DNA of 64,000 bases from Dermatemys mawii (lineage: Eukaryota > Chordata > Testudines > Dermatemydidae), in the NCBI GenBank assembly GCA_007922305.1, contig ML677365.1, positions 15,077,553 to 15,141,552 of the forward strand, read 5' to 3'. The position numbers and the translations under genes were made by a program. Every line of letters begins with the position of its first letter. Positions within the stretch are counted from its first letter, which is position 1. Positions 22,500 through 31,912 of this stretch are shown here, piece after piece. The notes below the pieces were generated by a model. It made no database searches, had not been told where the DNA came from, and worked only from the letters and a program-made list of their open reading frames with translations.

Positions 22500-24870
22500 G
22501 TAGAAACGCTGTGGCTAAGGTCTGAAAGATCTCCGTAGTGTCACCGGCAAATGCATGCCGAGAGATCACATAGTGACCCTGGAGTCCTTGAGGCTCTGTA
22601 GTCTGGAGTCTGTTTTCTCTGAGAACAGGCTGGAACCTTCAGACTGCAGTCAGGATAGTGTACTGGAGCTCTGGTGGGAGCCCAGAGGCCTGTAGCCAGG
22701 AAATGCGCCTCATGGCAACTCCTGACGCCAGGGTCCAGGCTGCAGAGTCAGTCCTCGCCACCTTTTTACCCTCCTCAACGAATGCACCGAATTCCTCTCG
22801 GGACTCTGAAGGGACCAACTCCTTAAATTTTTGCATAGAGTTCCAGGAACTGTATGCTTATCTGCTAAAGAGGGCCTGCTGGTTGGCCATTCTAAGCTGG
22901 AGGCCACTGGCTGAATAGATCTATCTCCCAAAAAGATCAAGTCGTTTAGGGTCTCTTGACTTGTGGGCCGGGGCTTGCTGGCCATGCCACTCCTTCTCAT
23001 TAACAGAGGCCACTACCAGAGAGCAGGGTTGAGGGTGGGTATAGAGGTATTCATAGTCCTTAGCGGAGACAAAACACTTCCTTTCCATCCCTTTGGCCAT
23101 TGGAGGTATAGAGGCAGGAGTTTGCCAGATCGTGACCATGGAAGTCTGGATTGTTCGTATCCATGGCAAGCCCACCCTGGCAGGACCTTCTGTGGACAAG
23201 ATGTCTACCACCGGGTCCTCCGACTCCACCACCTCCTCCACCTGCAGGTTCATACTCCAGGCCACATGCCGTAGTAGGGCCTCGTGGGCGGACAAATCCA
23301 CTGCAGGAGGGCCAGATACTGTAGTACCAGCCACTGCCTCATCAGGGGAAGATGAGGAAGCGACCCCTGGTGCTAAGGCCTCCATCAACTCCTCATGGTG
23401 GGATGGAGCAGGTGGCACCGAGGTGGCCGCAGACGGTACTGCCAATGCTGAAGTTCCTGCATGGCCAGCCAGTAGGTCCATCCCGCTAGCTGAGGGCGAC
23501 TTAAAGAGACCTCAGGTACTCTGGTCTCTGAGGCCATAGAGGCACCAGAGGGTGCCCCCTGGGCTTGATGATATGCCCAGGGGGTCCAAAAGGGCCACTG
23601 CGCAGTGCCTTGGCCCAGCTCTGGGGCCTGGTCTGGCCAGTGCTCTTCCACCTCTTCAGAAGGGCCAGCATCACGGTCCAGCCTCGAGTCCTCTCCCGAG
23701 TAAGGCGATCTGGAGGCAAAGCGGGAAGGTCATGATGGTGCGGAGCAGGGGTATGGAACCCTTGATGGACTCGGTGCCTGTTGGGTCAGCAAAGGTGAAC
23801 GGTGCCGTGACCGGGACCAGTAGTGCTCTCAATACCGGGACCGGTAATGCTCTTGGTACCGGCACCCCAAGCAAGACCTGGAGGCCGAGCGACATCTCCT
23901 GTGGTACTCTGCTCCACTCCGGTGCGATCTGTAGGGCAACTGGTCCCCGTAGCCGGTACTGGGACAACGATTGCTCCTTGGAGCGGGATTGGCTCCGGGC
24001 AGGTGAGTGGTACCGGGATGGTGACCGGTTCCATGAGTACGACCGGCGACGAGAAGGTGAGCGGCGCCAGGACTCCGATTGGTGCTGGGACTGTGACCTG
24101 CGCTGAGAGCGCAATCTGCGCCGGGGCTCCAAAGGGCGCTGGGAACAGGAGTCAGAGCGCAAGTCGTGTCTTGGCTCAGTGTGCGGTGCCGTAGGCTGTA
24201 AGAGGGCTGGCTTTTCTTGGGACCATGGCTCTCTCTGAGCTTGCTGGGTTGGCTCTGTGAGTACAATAAGGTCCCTTGCTGCCGCGAATGTGTCTGGTGT
24301 CGAGGGAAAGCACGGCTCCGCTACTGCTCGTGGCGGCGACTCTAGGCATGCCGGACTCAACAGCGCCGGAGCCAGCTGTTGTGGCTTCGGCTGCTTCCCA
24401 GTGAGACATGGCTTGGAGGACGCTTAGGCAGGAGAGGGCAGGGCCGACGTCTCAGGCTTCCATTTCCTCTGCAGCGAGTGCGATCAGCACTGAGGCGGAG
24501 CTGCAGGCTTCAGTGCTCAGGCAGTCGGTCTCGATGTCGGAGCCGACGTGGTGGCCGGAGCGCTGCACACTGAAGAACCCGGTCTGGACTGTTTACTTAC
24601 CGCCAGTGCTGGGGTGAGAGCCGCCTCCATCAACAGCTGCTTCAAGCGAAAGTCCTGCTCCTTTTTCATCCTGGGGCGAAAGCCTTTGCAGATCTTACAC
24701 TTCTCAGACTGATGTCCTTCGCCCAGGCACTTAAGACAAGAATTGTGTGGGTCACCCACTGGCATGGGCTTAGCACACATAGCACAAGGCTTGAAACCCA
24801 GAGCCTTTGGGCGTAAGTCCACCCGGGCTCGGGTAGGGAGGGGAAACCCTCCCCAGAAAGCTATATACAA
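22500..24870 (-). pseudogene. DIRS gag-like ORF, fragmented
   Basis: The N-terminal piece (24870-24517) has a Cys/His cluster: C29, C32, H42, C45, C48, H53, C58 and C61, including CLKCLGEGHQSEKC. It is probably a zinc-binding nucleic-acid module and is followed by LLMEAAL. The middle (24360-23671) is very rich in Ser and Arg, encoded by GGTACCGG-like short repeats. The next part (23481-22921) includes APSHHEELMEAL and EYLYTHPQPCSLVVASVNE. The C-terminal part (22836-22639) has QKFKELVPSESREEF. Frameshifts separate the pieces. A gag role is inferred from position upstream of RT. Confidence 0.75.
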
Positions 24871-25049
24871 CTACTTATACTATATACACTAAGTTATAAC
24901 ACTAAACTAACTATCTAATAAACTATGCACAACTTTTACAAGGAAAACTACAGAGAAGCTAGGGAAACGGAGGGCAGCTAAGCTGAACACCGCAGTTCCA
25001 GCAACCGTCACGGGCAGTATGAAGGAACTGAGGGGGGTTCCGGGTTGGC

Positions 25050-25198
25050 AGGGCTATATATGCGGCACCGTAACAGCGCCACTCCAGGGGGCTCCCCAGC
25101 CAACCCGGCGAGTTTCTAGGGGAAAAGTCTTCTGACGATCGTGCAAGTGGTGCGTGCACACCTAAGTGGAATGCATATGAGCAAGCACTCGAAGAACC
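25050..25198 (-). repeat. DIRS right inverted terminal repeat
   Basis: This segment ends CATATGAGCAAGCACTCGAAGAA and carries CCACTCCAGGGGGCTCC. It is the inverted partner of 19142-19290. CR1 sequence resumes immediately after, with CCAGGGGTCACCC. Confidence 0.88.
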
Positions 25199-25465
25199 AG
25201 GGGTCACCCAATGAAATTAATAGGCAGCAGATTTAAAACAAACATAAGAAAGTACCTCTTCACACATTCACAGTCAACCTGTGGAACTCATTCCCGGGGG
25301 ATGTCATAAAGGTCAAAAGTACAACTGAGTTTAAAAAAGAATTAGATAAGTTCATGGAGGATAGGTCCATTAACAACGATAAGCCAAGATGATCTGGAAT
25401 AGAACCCTATGCTCTGGATGTCCCTAAACCTCTGACTGGCAAAAGCTGGGACTGGTCAGCAGGGT
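25199..25465 (+). mobile_element. CR1-type LINE 3' end (third segment)
   Basis: The sequence begins with CCAGGGGTCACCCAATGAAA and continues with AACCTGTGGAACTC, AGATAAGTTCATGGAGGATA and GGTCCATTAACAAC. This is the classical CR1 ORF end and start of the 3' region in turtles. It joins directly to the sequence ending at 19112 if the DIRS is removed. Confidence 0.85.
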
Positions 25466-26187
25466 ATGGGTCACACAATAAATGTATGTCTATACATAAA
25501 AGTGCATGTATGTATATACATACACTTCTGCTTGTGTGCACATATGGGGATGAAAAAACATATACGACAAGGAGCTAGGACTCCGGGGGAGAACTGGGAC
25601 TGGCTAAGAGAACATGTATGTGATCATACAATTCAAGAGTGTATTATGATGCACACAAACAATACAGCTGAATTAAAGTCACACAGGAAACCGTAATTGA
25701 GGCATTTCATAACTTCTGAATACTTGCCTTTGCAACCTTAGTAATGTTCTTTTCACATAGTTTATTTGTGTATGTGTGGTGGGGGTAATATATGCACACT
25801 GTTATTAAAAAAGCATTACTTCTATTGAGCTCAAATTTAGGCAGAACAGAATGGTATAGTTTAATCTGTGAGGTCTACCTGTTATCTTGACAGAGGCAAA
25901 AATACCTTTATGACTGCATTAATTACGCATACTATTTTCATACTTAAAAGCTCTCAAATAGTTTATTTTTAGAAACAAAACTGCTCTGTGGGGCCAGTTA
26001 CAGCTGGTGCAAGACCTCCATATGTGTGATATGAAAAAAGATTAATTCTATATACAAATGTTTTTCAAGATTCTTCTCCTTTTAAAGTTAAGTAAAAAGA
26101 TAAATCCATAGAATATAAATATTTTAAATTCTATAAATCCTTGGTGAATTTATCAAACAGCCATATTTTAATTTTCAGTCTCTAGTA
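25466..26187. other. Intron without recognised features
   Basis: This is AT-rich sequence with a few TATG/CATA simple stretches at 25475-25525. No exon or classifiable element was seen. Confidence 0.5.
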
Positions 26188-26551
26188 CAAGGGTCTCAAA
26201 CTCAAATGACCACGAGAGCCGCATGAGGACTAGTTCATGGGCCTGAGGGCCGCATCACTGACACACCCCACCCCCTGCCCCCGGCCCTGCCTCCACTCCA
26301 CTCCTTCCATGAGGTCCTACCACTACCCCGCCTCCTCCCCTGAGCGCGCAGCTCCCTGCTCCTCCCTCCCCCAGGAAAGTGCTAAGCGCCTGAAGGTAGG
26401 CAGGGAGGAGGAGGGGGGCACAGGGAGCTTGGCAGAGGGTGGGGGGCCTCAGGGAGCTTGGTGGGGGGCCTCAGGGAGCTTGGTGGGGGGGCAGGGAGAG
26501 CATTGCGGGCCGCAGGGAAGGGCTTGGCGGGCCGCATGTTTGAGACCCCTG
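26188..26551. mobile_element. Non-autonomous hAT element with perfect 8-bp duplication
   Basis: The left end is CAAGGGTCTCAAACTC. The right end, in reverse complement, is CAGGGGTCTCAAACATG. Perfect 8-bp duplications CTCTAGTA flank it at 26180-26187 and 26552-26559. The GC-rich interior has no transposase and contains a small G-rich tandem repeat. Confidence 0.92.
26422..26492 (+). repeat. G-rich tandem repeat, about 22-bp unit
   Basis: Three or so copies of GGGAGCTTGGTGGGGGGCCTCA lie inside the hAT element. Multiple G runs of 4-7 could support quadruplex folding on this strand. Confidence 0.75.
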
Positions 26552-26692
26552 CTCTAGTATGTTTAAAGTAAAATACGAAAATAAAACTGGGAAACTGTTT
26601 TTTATAGAGATTTTTAATAAGTGCTAAAGTGGATAAAAAGTATCATAAAATTTGGGAAGACATAACTTTTTCTCATTCCCTTTTCATCTTAC

Positions 26693-26820
26693 CTGAAGTG
26701 TAAGGCGTTTAACTGCATTCCACACTATTCCAATAAATTCTTTCATTTTCTCCTCAGGACTTCTGCAGCTATCAGATGAGGTCAGCATGGGTTTCAATGG
26801 AAGTGACAAAGGCCTAGATT
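26693..26820 (-). CDS. VPS13B: VPS13B coding exon (middle of three)
   Basis: This is a 128-bp exon. Its acceptor is TTTAG (plus 26821-26822) and its donor is CAG|GTAAGA (plus 26692-26687). It begins with two bases that complete a Glu codon with the last G of the exon at 54013-54157, then gives 42 codons ending LTLQ exactly at the donor (phase 0). The next exon then continues with LEVQ. The peptide includes the stretch EEKMKEFIGIVWNAVK, typical of conserved VPS13B sequence. A hAT element (26188-26551) lies only 141 bp downstream in the intron, and a solo LTR lies about 750 bp upstream. The exon itself is undisturbed. Confidence 0.8.
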
Positions 26821-26824
26821 CTAA

Positions 26825-27560
26825 AGCAAATAACATACACTAGTTACTTGGATGATATGTACCTTCACTTGGTAACTGATTGCTAGTACTACTAACAGTA
26901 CATTATTTTTTTCTTTAAAGTATATAAATAATTTGTCTCCACTCCCCGATTTAAAATGTATTTTTCAGTGTTTATACTGTATAGCAGAAACTTGAGCAAT
27001 CTAGTATTGTTTTATTCATTAGCTTTAAGCTTGGGAAGGAAATAGTATCAATTAAGCGTGGTGAGAAATTCAACATTTTAACAGCATTTACAGACATCCT
27101 ACATTTTTCCAACACAAGCTGCTAAAAAAATATCATGAAGAATGCTTGACTTAAGCAATTAAAATCATTCTTCAGTGTGTGATGGCATATTTGATGATGT
27201 ACTAGTAATAAGTTTTCCAAGTAATTTACTGCCTCGGTAATCTAAACAAAAGATTTAGTTCTGTAAACTTGTTGCAAAGAGCAAGACAGTATCCATATTA
27301 AAATTCAGTCTTTGACTTGTTATCTTTAATTATTAATTTAAGGAAAGATTTTTCTGTAAGCATGCCAAAATATTCAAGAAAATTAAACTATCATTTAAAT
27401 ATTGTTCCTAAATATTAGATTACAAATCTAATGGGCTTAAGAAAATTCTAAAATGCATAAAAAACATCATAAAATGTTGGAAAAAATAAAATTTACTAAT
27501 AAGGAAAAAACAAAAAGAAACTGCATCATACTATATTAATAATACATTTAATTTAGTTAT
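26825..27560. other. Intron without recognised features
   Basis: This is AT-rich sequence between the middle exon and the first solo LTR. Nothing classifiable was seen. Confidence 0.5.
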
Positions 27561-27567
27561 AATGTAT

Positions 27568-28282
27568 TGTGACAAAGCTCTGTCCTTATCTTCGTGGATC
27601 CTGCGTTTCCTGGCGGATTTTTACTAGCCTCAGCGGCTCACTGTGACCCTCCACGGAGCCCTTCTCTCTCTGGAGACAAGGTCACAGCCTATTGAGCCAT
27701 TTTCATCACAAACCAGTGAGAAGAAGCTATCCTTCCTGGCACAGTCTCTATTGTCTCCCAATCTCAGAGACTAATTAGGGGAGGCAGAAAGTGGGGAGCC
27801 CAGGCCCGCCCTCTACTCTGGGCTCCAGCCCAGGGACCCTAATAATATCAGCTAAGATGGCTGACCTTTTATCCACAAAACACAATATAATTCCCTGGGC
27901 TAGTTCCCCACAGCAGTCCCCACTTCTTCAAACTCCACTTTACCCTTACCTCAGGGCCTCCTTCCTTCTGTACAATATGTTGTCCACCACTCAGTCTCAC
28001 CAACAGCATAACTTCCTTCCACAGCTTCTGACACCCACAGCCCACCTGACTAACTGGGAGGTTTTTATCTGGATTCAGCCAGTCCCTGATTGGCTTCAGG
28101 TGTCCCAATTAGGCTAGCTGTTTCTACTCCTTTCTAGAAGGTTCTTAATGGGCCCCAGATGTCTTGATTGGCCTGGAGTAGCCTTTGTTTGGCTATCCAG
28201 GGAACAGGGACCTGCACACCCTGAGACTAATGTACCTGCCTTCCAGCACTCTCCTATATCCTTCTGGTCTGACTCCGTCACA
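27568..28282. mobile_element. Solo LTR with 4-bp target duplication
   Basis: This 715-bp unit begins TGTGACAAAGCTCTGTCC and ends CTGACTCCGTCACA, so it has TG...CA ends with a 6-bp terminal palindrome TGTGAC/GTCACA. It is flanked by GTAT at 27564-27567 and 28283-28286. No internal retroviral genes adjoin it, so it is a solo LTR. The family (ERV or Gypsy) is not determined. Confidence 0.82.
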
Positions 28283-28337
28283 GTATGAATATAAAAATGA
28301 TTTAAACAAGGAATTCAGCAGAATCAAGGTACCAGAC

Positions 28338-29197
28338 TGTCACAGTGTCTGGTCCTTTAAGAGGAAATGAATTTCAGCCCCACCTATGACACACTTAGCT
28401 TACCTACCCAAGTGGTGAGAGCCAGTATGGTCATATGATTTATGGGTCATGTGGCTCAATTAGGTTCCTTAGGGAAAAAAAGTCCTCAGAGATAGGGTTA
28501 CCATATTTCAAGTTCCTAAATAGAGGATACTGCTGGTGGGAGCGGTGTGCCCTGGTGTGCCCTAATAGTGATGTGCATGTTTACTGGATTTGTCACCCTT
28601 ACTTCTGTGCTGCTGGCAGTGGCACTTTCTTCAGAGCTGAATTGATGTTGGAAACAGGATGAGCAAGGAAAACCACGGACATTTGTTCATATATCAAAAA
28701 TCTACCTGAATGGAGATCGGAGAACCAAAAAAGAGGTCATATCCAGGAACAGCTGGACATATGGTAACCCTACTTGGAGGTGCAGTGGGGTGGAGGAGAG
28801 ATTAGGACGAACCCTCCGGGAAGGAAGCCCTGGTAGGAGCTGCTCAGCAAAAGAGCAGGGAGTGACCCAAGGGAGCCCAGGAAGAGCTGATGGGGACAGA
28901 CTGAACAGAGACTGGGAGTGGTTGAATACTGAACCAGAGGGCTTTATGAAGAATGTTTGAAGTGGAAGTCAGACCAGCTCCTCAGGTTGCAGGGGCTGTG
29001 CCCAGCTTGAGGCCAGGATCTAGACTCTGGGTTTTTTCTAGTGGTCTTTTTAACTGGTATACTCCAGAATGGGGGGACATCATTAAAGTCTTAGCTTGGG
29101 GGCCAAATCACTGGATCAGCCAAACCCTCCCAAGAGGAAACTGAGGCAAGGCCACTGCAGAACCACTCTAAGCTCACGAGGCAGTGATCCTGCAACA
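28338..29197. mobile_element. Second solo LTR with 5-bp target duplication
   Basis: This unit begins TGTCACAGTGTCTGGTCC and ends GATCCTGCAACA. It is flanked by a perfect CAGAC at 28333-28337 and 29198-29202. It lies only 55 bp from the previous LTR but has a different sequence and duplication length, so it is an independent insertion. The length includes a 276-bp insertion. No coding region adjoins it. Confidence 0.82.
28495..28770. mobile_element. TA-flanked MITE inside the LTR
   Basis: The element starts GGGTTACCATATTTC and ends, in reverse complement, GGGTTACCATATGTCC. It is flanked by TA on each side (28493-28494 and 28771-28772). Terminal repeats of about 14 bp and a TA duplication fit a Tc1/mariner-type MITE; other superfamilies are possible. 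Confidence 0.7.
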
Positions 29198-29202
29198 CAG
29201 AC

Positions 29203-29559
29203 ATACCAAATAATGTTTTTTTTTTCCCCCAGCAGGATCAGCAATTATATGTATTTTCCGCAACAAATATTAAATTATCCCTTTGAGATTTTGGAACATC
29301 TTTCGACATGATCAGTTTCTTCAACTTCTCTATTCCACCACATCCATGAACAGGCAGAGAAATGGCAGGCATAAATTAAGAATTCTTTCTAGTTCATTTT
29401 AAAATGAATTTAAAATCAGTAGAATTCTAATGCCCATAGCAGTCTGTAGCATATAAACTCTGCCATGAAGCTATCTCATAATCAGTCTTGATGCAAGATG
29501 TTATACATCTAGAGATGGTCACAGAGATTGCTTGTCTCTTTACGGGGTCCGTATATGAC
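29203..29559. other. Intron without recognised features
   Basis: This is AT-rich sequence between a solo LTR and a DIRS relic. Nothing classifiable was seen. Confidence 0.45.
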
Positions 29560-31065
29560 ATGAAGAGGCCAGGAATAAAACTGTTCAGTTCTGTTCAGAT
29601 AGAAGGCTAGACAGCATCTAATATCTTGCATATGGAAGTGTTGTTCCTCTGCAAAAATATACCACCTGGTTCAAATGAAACTGAGACACTGCCCTGGATA
29701 CAAAGTTCAGGTGTGGCCTAAGTGTAACCTTATCTCTGGAGAACTGCATTGAAGGAGGCACAGCCATCAGGCTCTGCAACTCACATGCCCTTCGGATTGA
29801 GGTAATGGCTATCAAGAATGCAGTTTTCTGAGACAGGAGCAGCAGTGGATCGGAAGCAAGGGGCTTGAATGGAGGCCCCATTAGAGCCTCTAAAACCGTA
29901 TTCAGGTCCCAGCTCTCAGATTAGAGGATGCAGGTGAAGGAGCCTTTTCAGAAATCTTGTCACCATGGCATTGGAGAAAACTAATTTTCCTTAGATAGGG
30001 TGATGAAGTGTCAATATTGCTGCCAAGTGCACTCTCAAAGAACTGAGTGGTAGGCCTGATTCCTGAAGGTGTAACAGGTACTCCAAGATGTCCTGGATGC
30101 AAGCTTCCACCAGATGGTTCCCACAGACCCAGGACCACATGGAAAAACTCTTCCACTTAACCAATTAGGCTGTTCTAGTCTTCCTATTCTTAAGTAGGAA
30201 CTCTTGGACACCCTCTGATAAAGTTTTTGGGGACAACTTCCTGGTGCAAGTGCTGGAGGAACCAACTAGGGTCATGCTCCCCTTGGCCTGCTGCTCAACT
30301 CTAGCAGAGAGCTGACCTGCTTGAAAAGCAGTATTTCATGAAAGGGGTCACTGAAGAGGTAGGCTGTGGAGAGGAACTGCATGGCATAGCCCAATCTAAC
30401 AGTGTCTAGGACCCAGCTGTCAGATGCTATCAATCCGGGCATTGTAAAAATGAGCCAGTCATTCCCCAAAGGGATGGGGGGATGATGAGGGAGGAAGAAA
30501 AACAACTGTAGCAGAGCTCTGGACGAATGAGGAAAATTGGGCACTTAGAGGCTGCCAAAGGAGGGTGCGCAGAGCGGTTGAGCCCTAAGCTTCAGTGTTT
30601 CCTTTTGTGAGGCCTATCCCCTCTTCCTGGGGCAGTTCTGCTGTCTCAGGGGGAAAGGTTATACAAAGGGAGGCTGTGGTCTATGTGGCTGTTGTTGCTG
30701 CACCCATGACGTCTCTGCACGAGTGGCATGTATATCCCCAGATATCTTAAGGGAGCCCTTAAATCCTTAAAGGGATGCATGGTTTCATCAGTCTTGTTCA
30801 AAAACAAAGTTCTGCCATCAAACTGCAACATCCAATACAATCCCTGAGTTGTGGAGCAAAGAAGCCCTGATCATAGTAATTGCCAAAGCCATAACCCAGG
30901 CCCAAATGTCTGCCACATCAACGGCAAGACTGCACTGAGGTTTTTACCACCAACCAGCCCTCAGCAACAAATGCCCAAAATTCGGCCCAAGAGGCCTCAA
31001 GCAACTGCTCCTCAAATTTGGCCATAGTGGACCAGTTGAGGAAATCTTCCTGCATTTATCAGAGT
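29560..31065 (-). mobile_element. DIRS retrotransposon relic lacking RT core and RNase H
   Basis: Minus-strand order is gag C-terminal region (about 31060-30560), RT N-terminal region (30544-30272, with SDSWVLDTVRLGYAMQF and FHEILLFKQVSSLLEL), then tyrosine recombinase (about 30265-29618, with FKPLASDPLLLLSQKTAFLI and FSRDKVTLRP). The RT palm and RNase H are missing, so the RT start is fused near the recombinase start. No terminal repeats were recognised. Confidence 0.75.
29618..30265 (-). pseudogene. DIRS tyrosine recombinase fragment
   Basis: The N-terminal half (frames near 30265-29900) carries LEYLLHLQESG-type and VHLAAI sequence in shifted frames. The C-terminal part (29881-29618) includes SQKTAFLIAITSIRRACELQSL, which matches the catalytic Arg region of the 20506 copy (VAITSVCRVSEIRAL). 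The Arg I position is approximately preserved, but the HxxR and Tyr end is not visible. Confidence 0.7.
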
Positions 31066-31087
31066 TTATTTATCCATAATTTATTGT

Positions 31088-31912
31088 GATGTTGCGCCAT
31101 ATAATGCTTTATGGGAATATGCTTATGAATGTATATATATGACATAACTGGAATATGTTTCATGCTACGTATGCCATGTAACATATCTCAGTAAAAGTTA
31201 TGAATAAAGGAATCCCCAGATATCTTAATAGATATAAAGGAATGTGCAAATTAATTGCCCAATCAAGAAACACTTAACTGACAATGGAACTTGGAAGACT
31301 CCAGTCCACATAAAAAGTCTTCCTGGAGACATTCAAGATAGTATGTGGGCAATGGCTGCTGCCTGTTAAAACTGAGTCCTGCATGGATATGTGACTTGAT
31401 CATGTGTCCAAAACTCCACCTTGGACCTGGATTTTGCATAGGAGAGAGGAGGGAGTCTCCACCCACAAGAGAAAGTCTATTTAAGCCCCTTGGAGATTTC
31501 TCCATTTTGTCTTCAGCTAGCTCAAGAGAGATAGCCTCTCCATCCCCTGGAACAAAGGACAATAACCACAGGGGTGTGAGTGATTGCTGGATCCAGACTA
31601 GAAAGGAGGCTAGTCTGTAAAAGAAGCTTACTGTAACATCTCTGAGGGTGAGATTTCTCTGTAATCACTGTCTTATTGTATTAGGCATAGACTTGTGTGT
31701 TTTACTTTATTTTGCTTGATAGTTTACTTTATTCTGTCGGTTATTACTTGGAACCACTTAAATCCTACTTTTTGTATTTAATAAAATCACTTTTTACTTA
31801 TTAATTAACCCAGAGTATGTATTAATACCAGGCGGGGAGGGGGAACAGCTGTGCATCTTTTTCTACTGGTGTTGTAGATGGCGAACAATTTGAGAGTTTA
31901 CCTCTGTTGAAT
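31088..31912 (+). mobile_element. LTR-like repeat copy 1 (retrovirus-like family)
   Basis: This sequence belongs to a repeat family I associate with turtle endogenous-retrovirus-like LTRs. Markers are ATGCTTTATGGGAATATGCT, AAAGAAGCTTACTGTAACAT, TTATTACTTGGAACCACTTA and the polyadenylation-like AATAAAATCACTTTTTACTT at about 31779. A related diverged copy is at 38728. No retroviral coding sequence is present; limits are approximate. Confidence 0.6.

Larger units (their letters stand above)
19112..25198 (-). mobile_element. DIRS retrotransposon, near-complete copy (6.1 kb)
   Basis: The element has inverted terminal repeats of about 150 bp (19142-19290 against 25050-25198), sharing GCCCCCTGGAGTGG and the TATATA-bearing segment. 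An internal complementary region at 19364-19436 fuses the complement of the extreme left end (AACAACAGTTACAGGTAAGT) to that of the right end (TTCTTCGAGTGCTTGCTCAT). Coding order on the minus strand is gag (24870 to about 22500), RT and RNase H (22333 to about 20634), and tyrosine recombinase (20506 to 19454). I see no methyltransferase domain. The insertion interrupts a CR1 at ACACAA|GAACCAGGGG with no conventional target duplication. All ORFs are damaged. Confidence 0.93.
7172..26692 (-). other. VPS13B: VPS13B intron (19.5 kb) between middle and last visible exons
   Basis: This intron is bounded by GTAAGA at 26692 and a pyrimidine-rich CAG at 7172. It contains the Harbinger-like element, one or two interrupted CR1 copies, two DIRS copies and two hAT elements. 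These account for most of 12.9-26.6 kb. The part from 7.2 to 12.9 kb is mostly AT-rich unique-looking intron. Confidence 0.75.

Noticed and set aside
21539..24617. Long plus-strand ORFs (162, 148 and 184 codons) opposite the DIRS gag and RT
   Set aside because: They are antisense shadows of GC-rich DIRS coding sequence; the minus-strand frames carry the recognisable RT and gag motifs.
26237..26557. 106-codon plus-strand ORF
   Set aside because: It coincides with the hAT element bounded by exact 8-bp duplications and is GC-composition noise.
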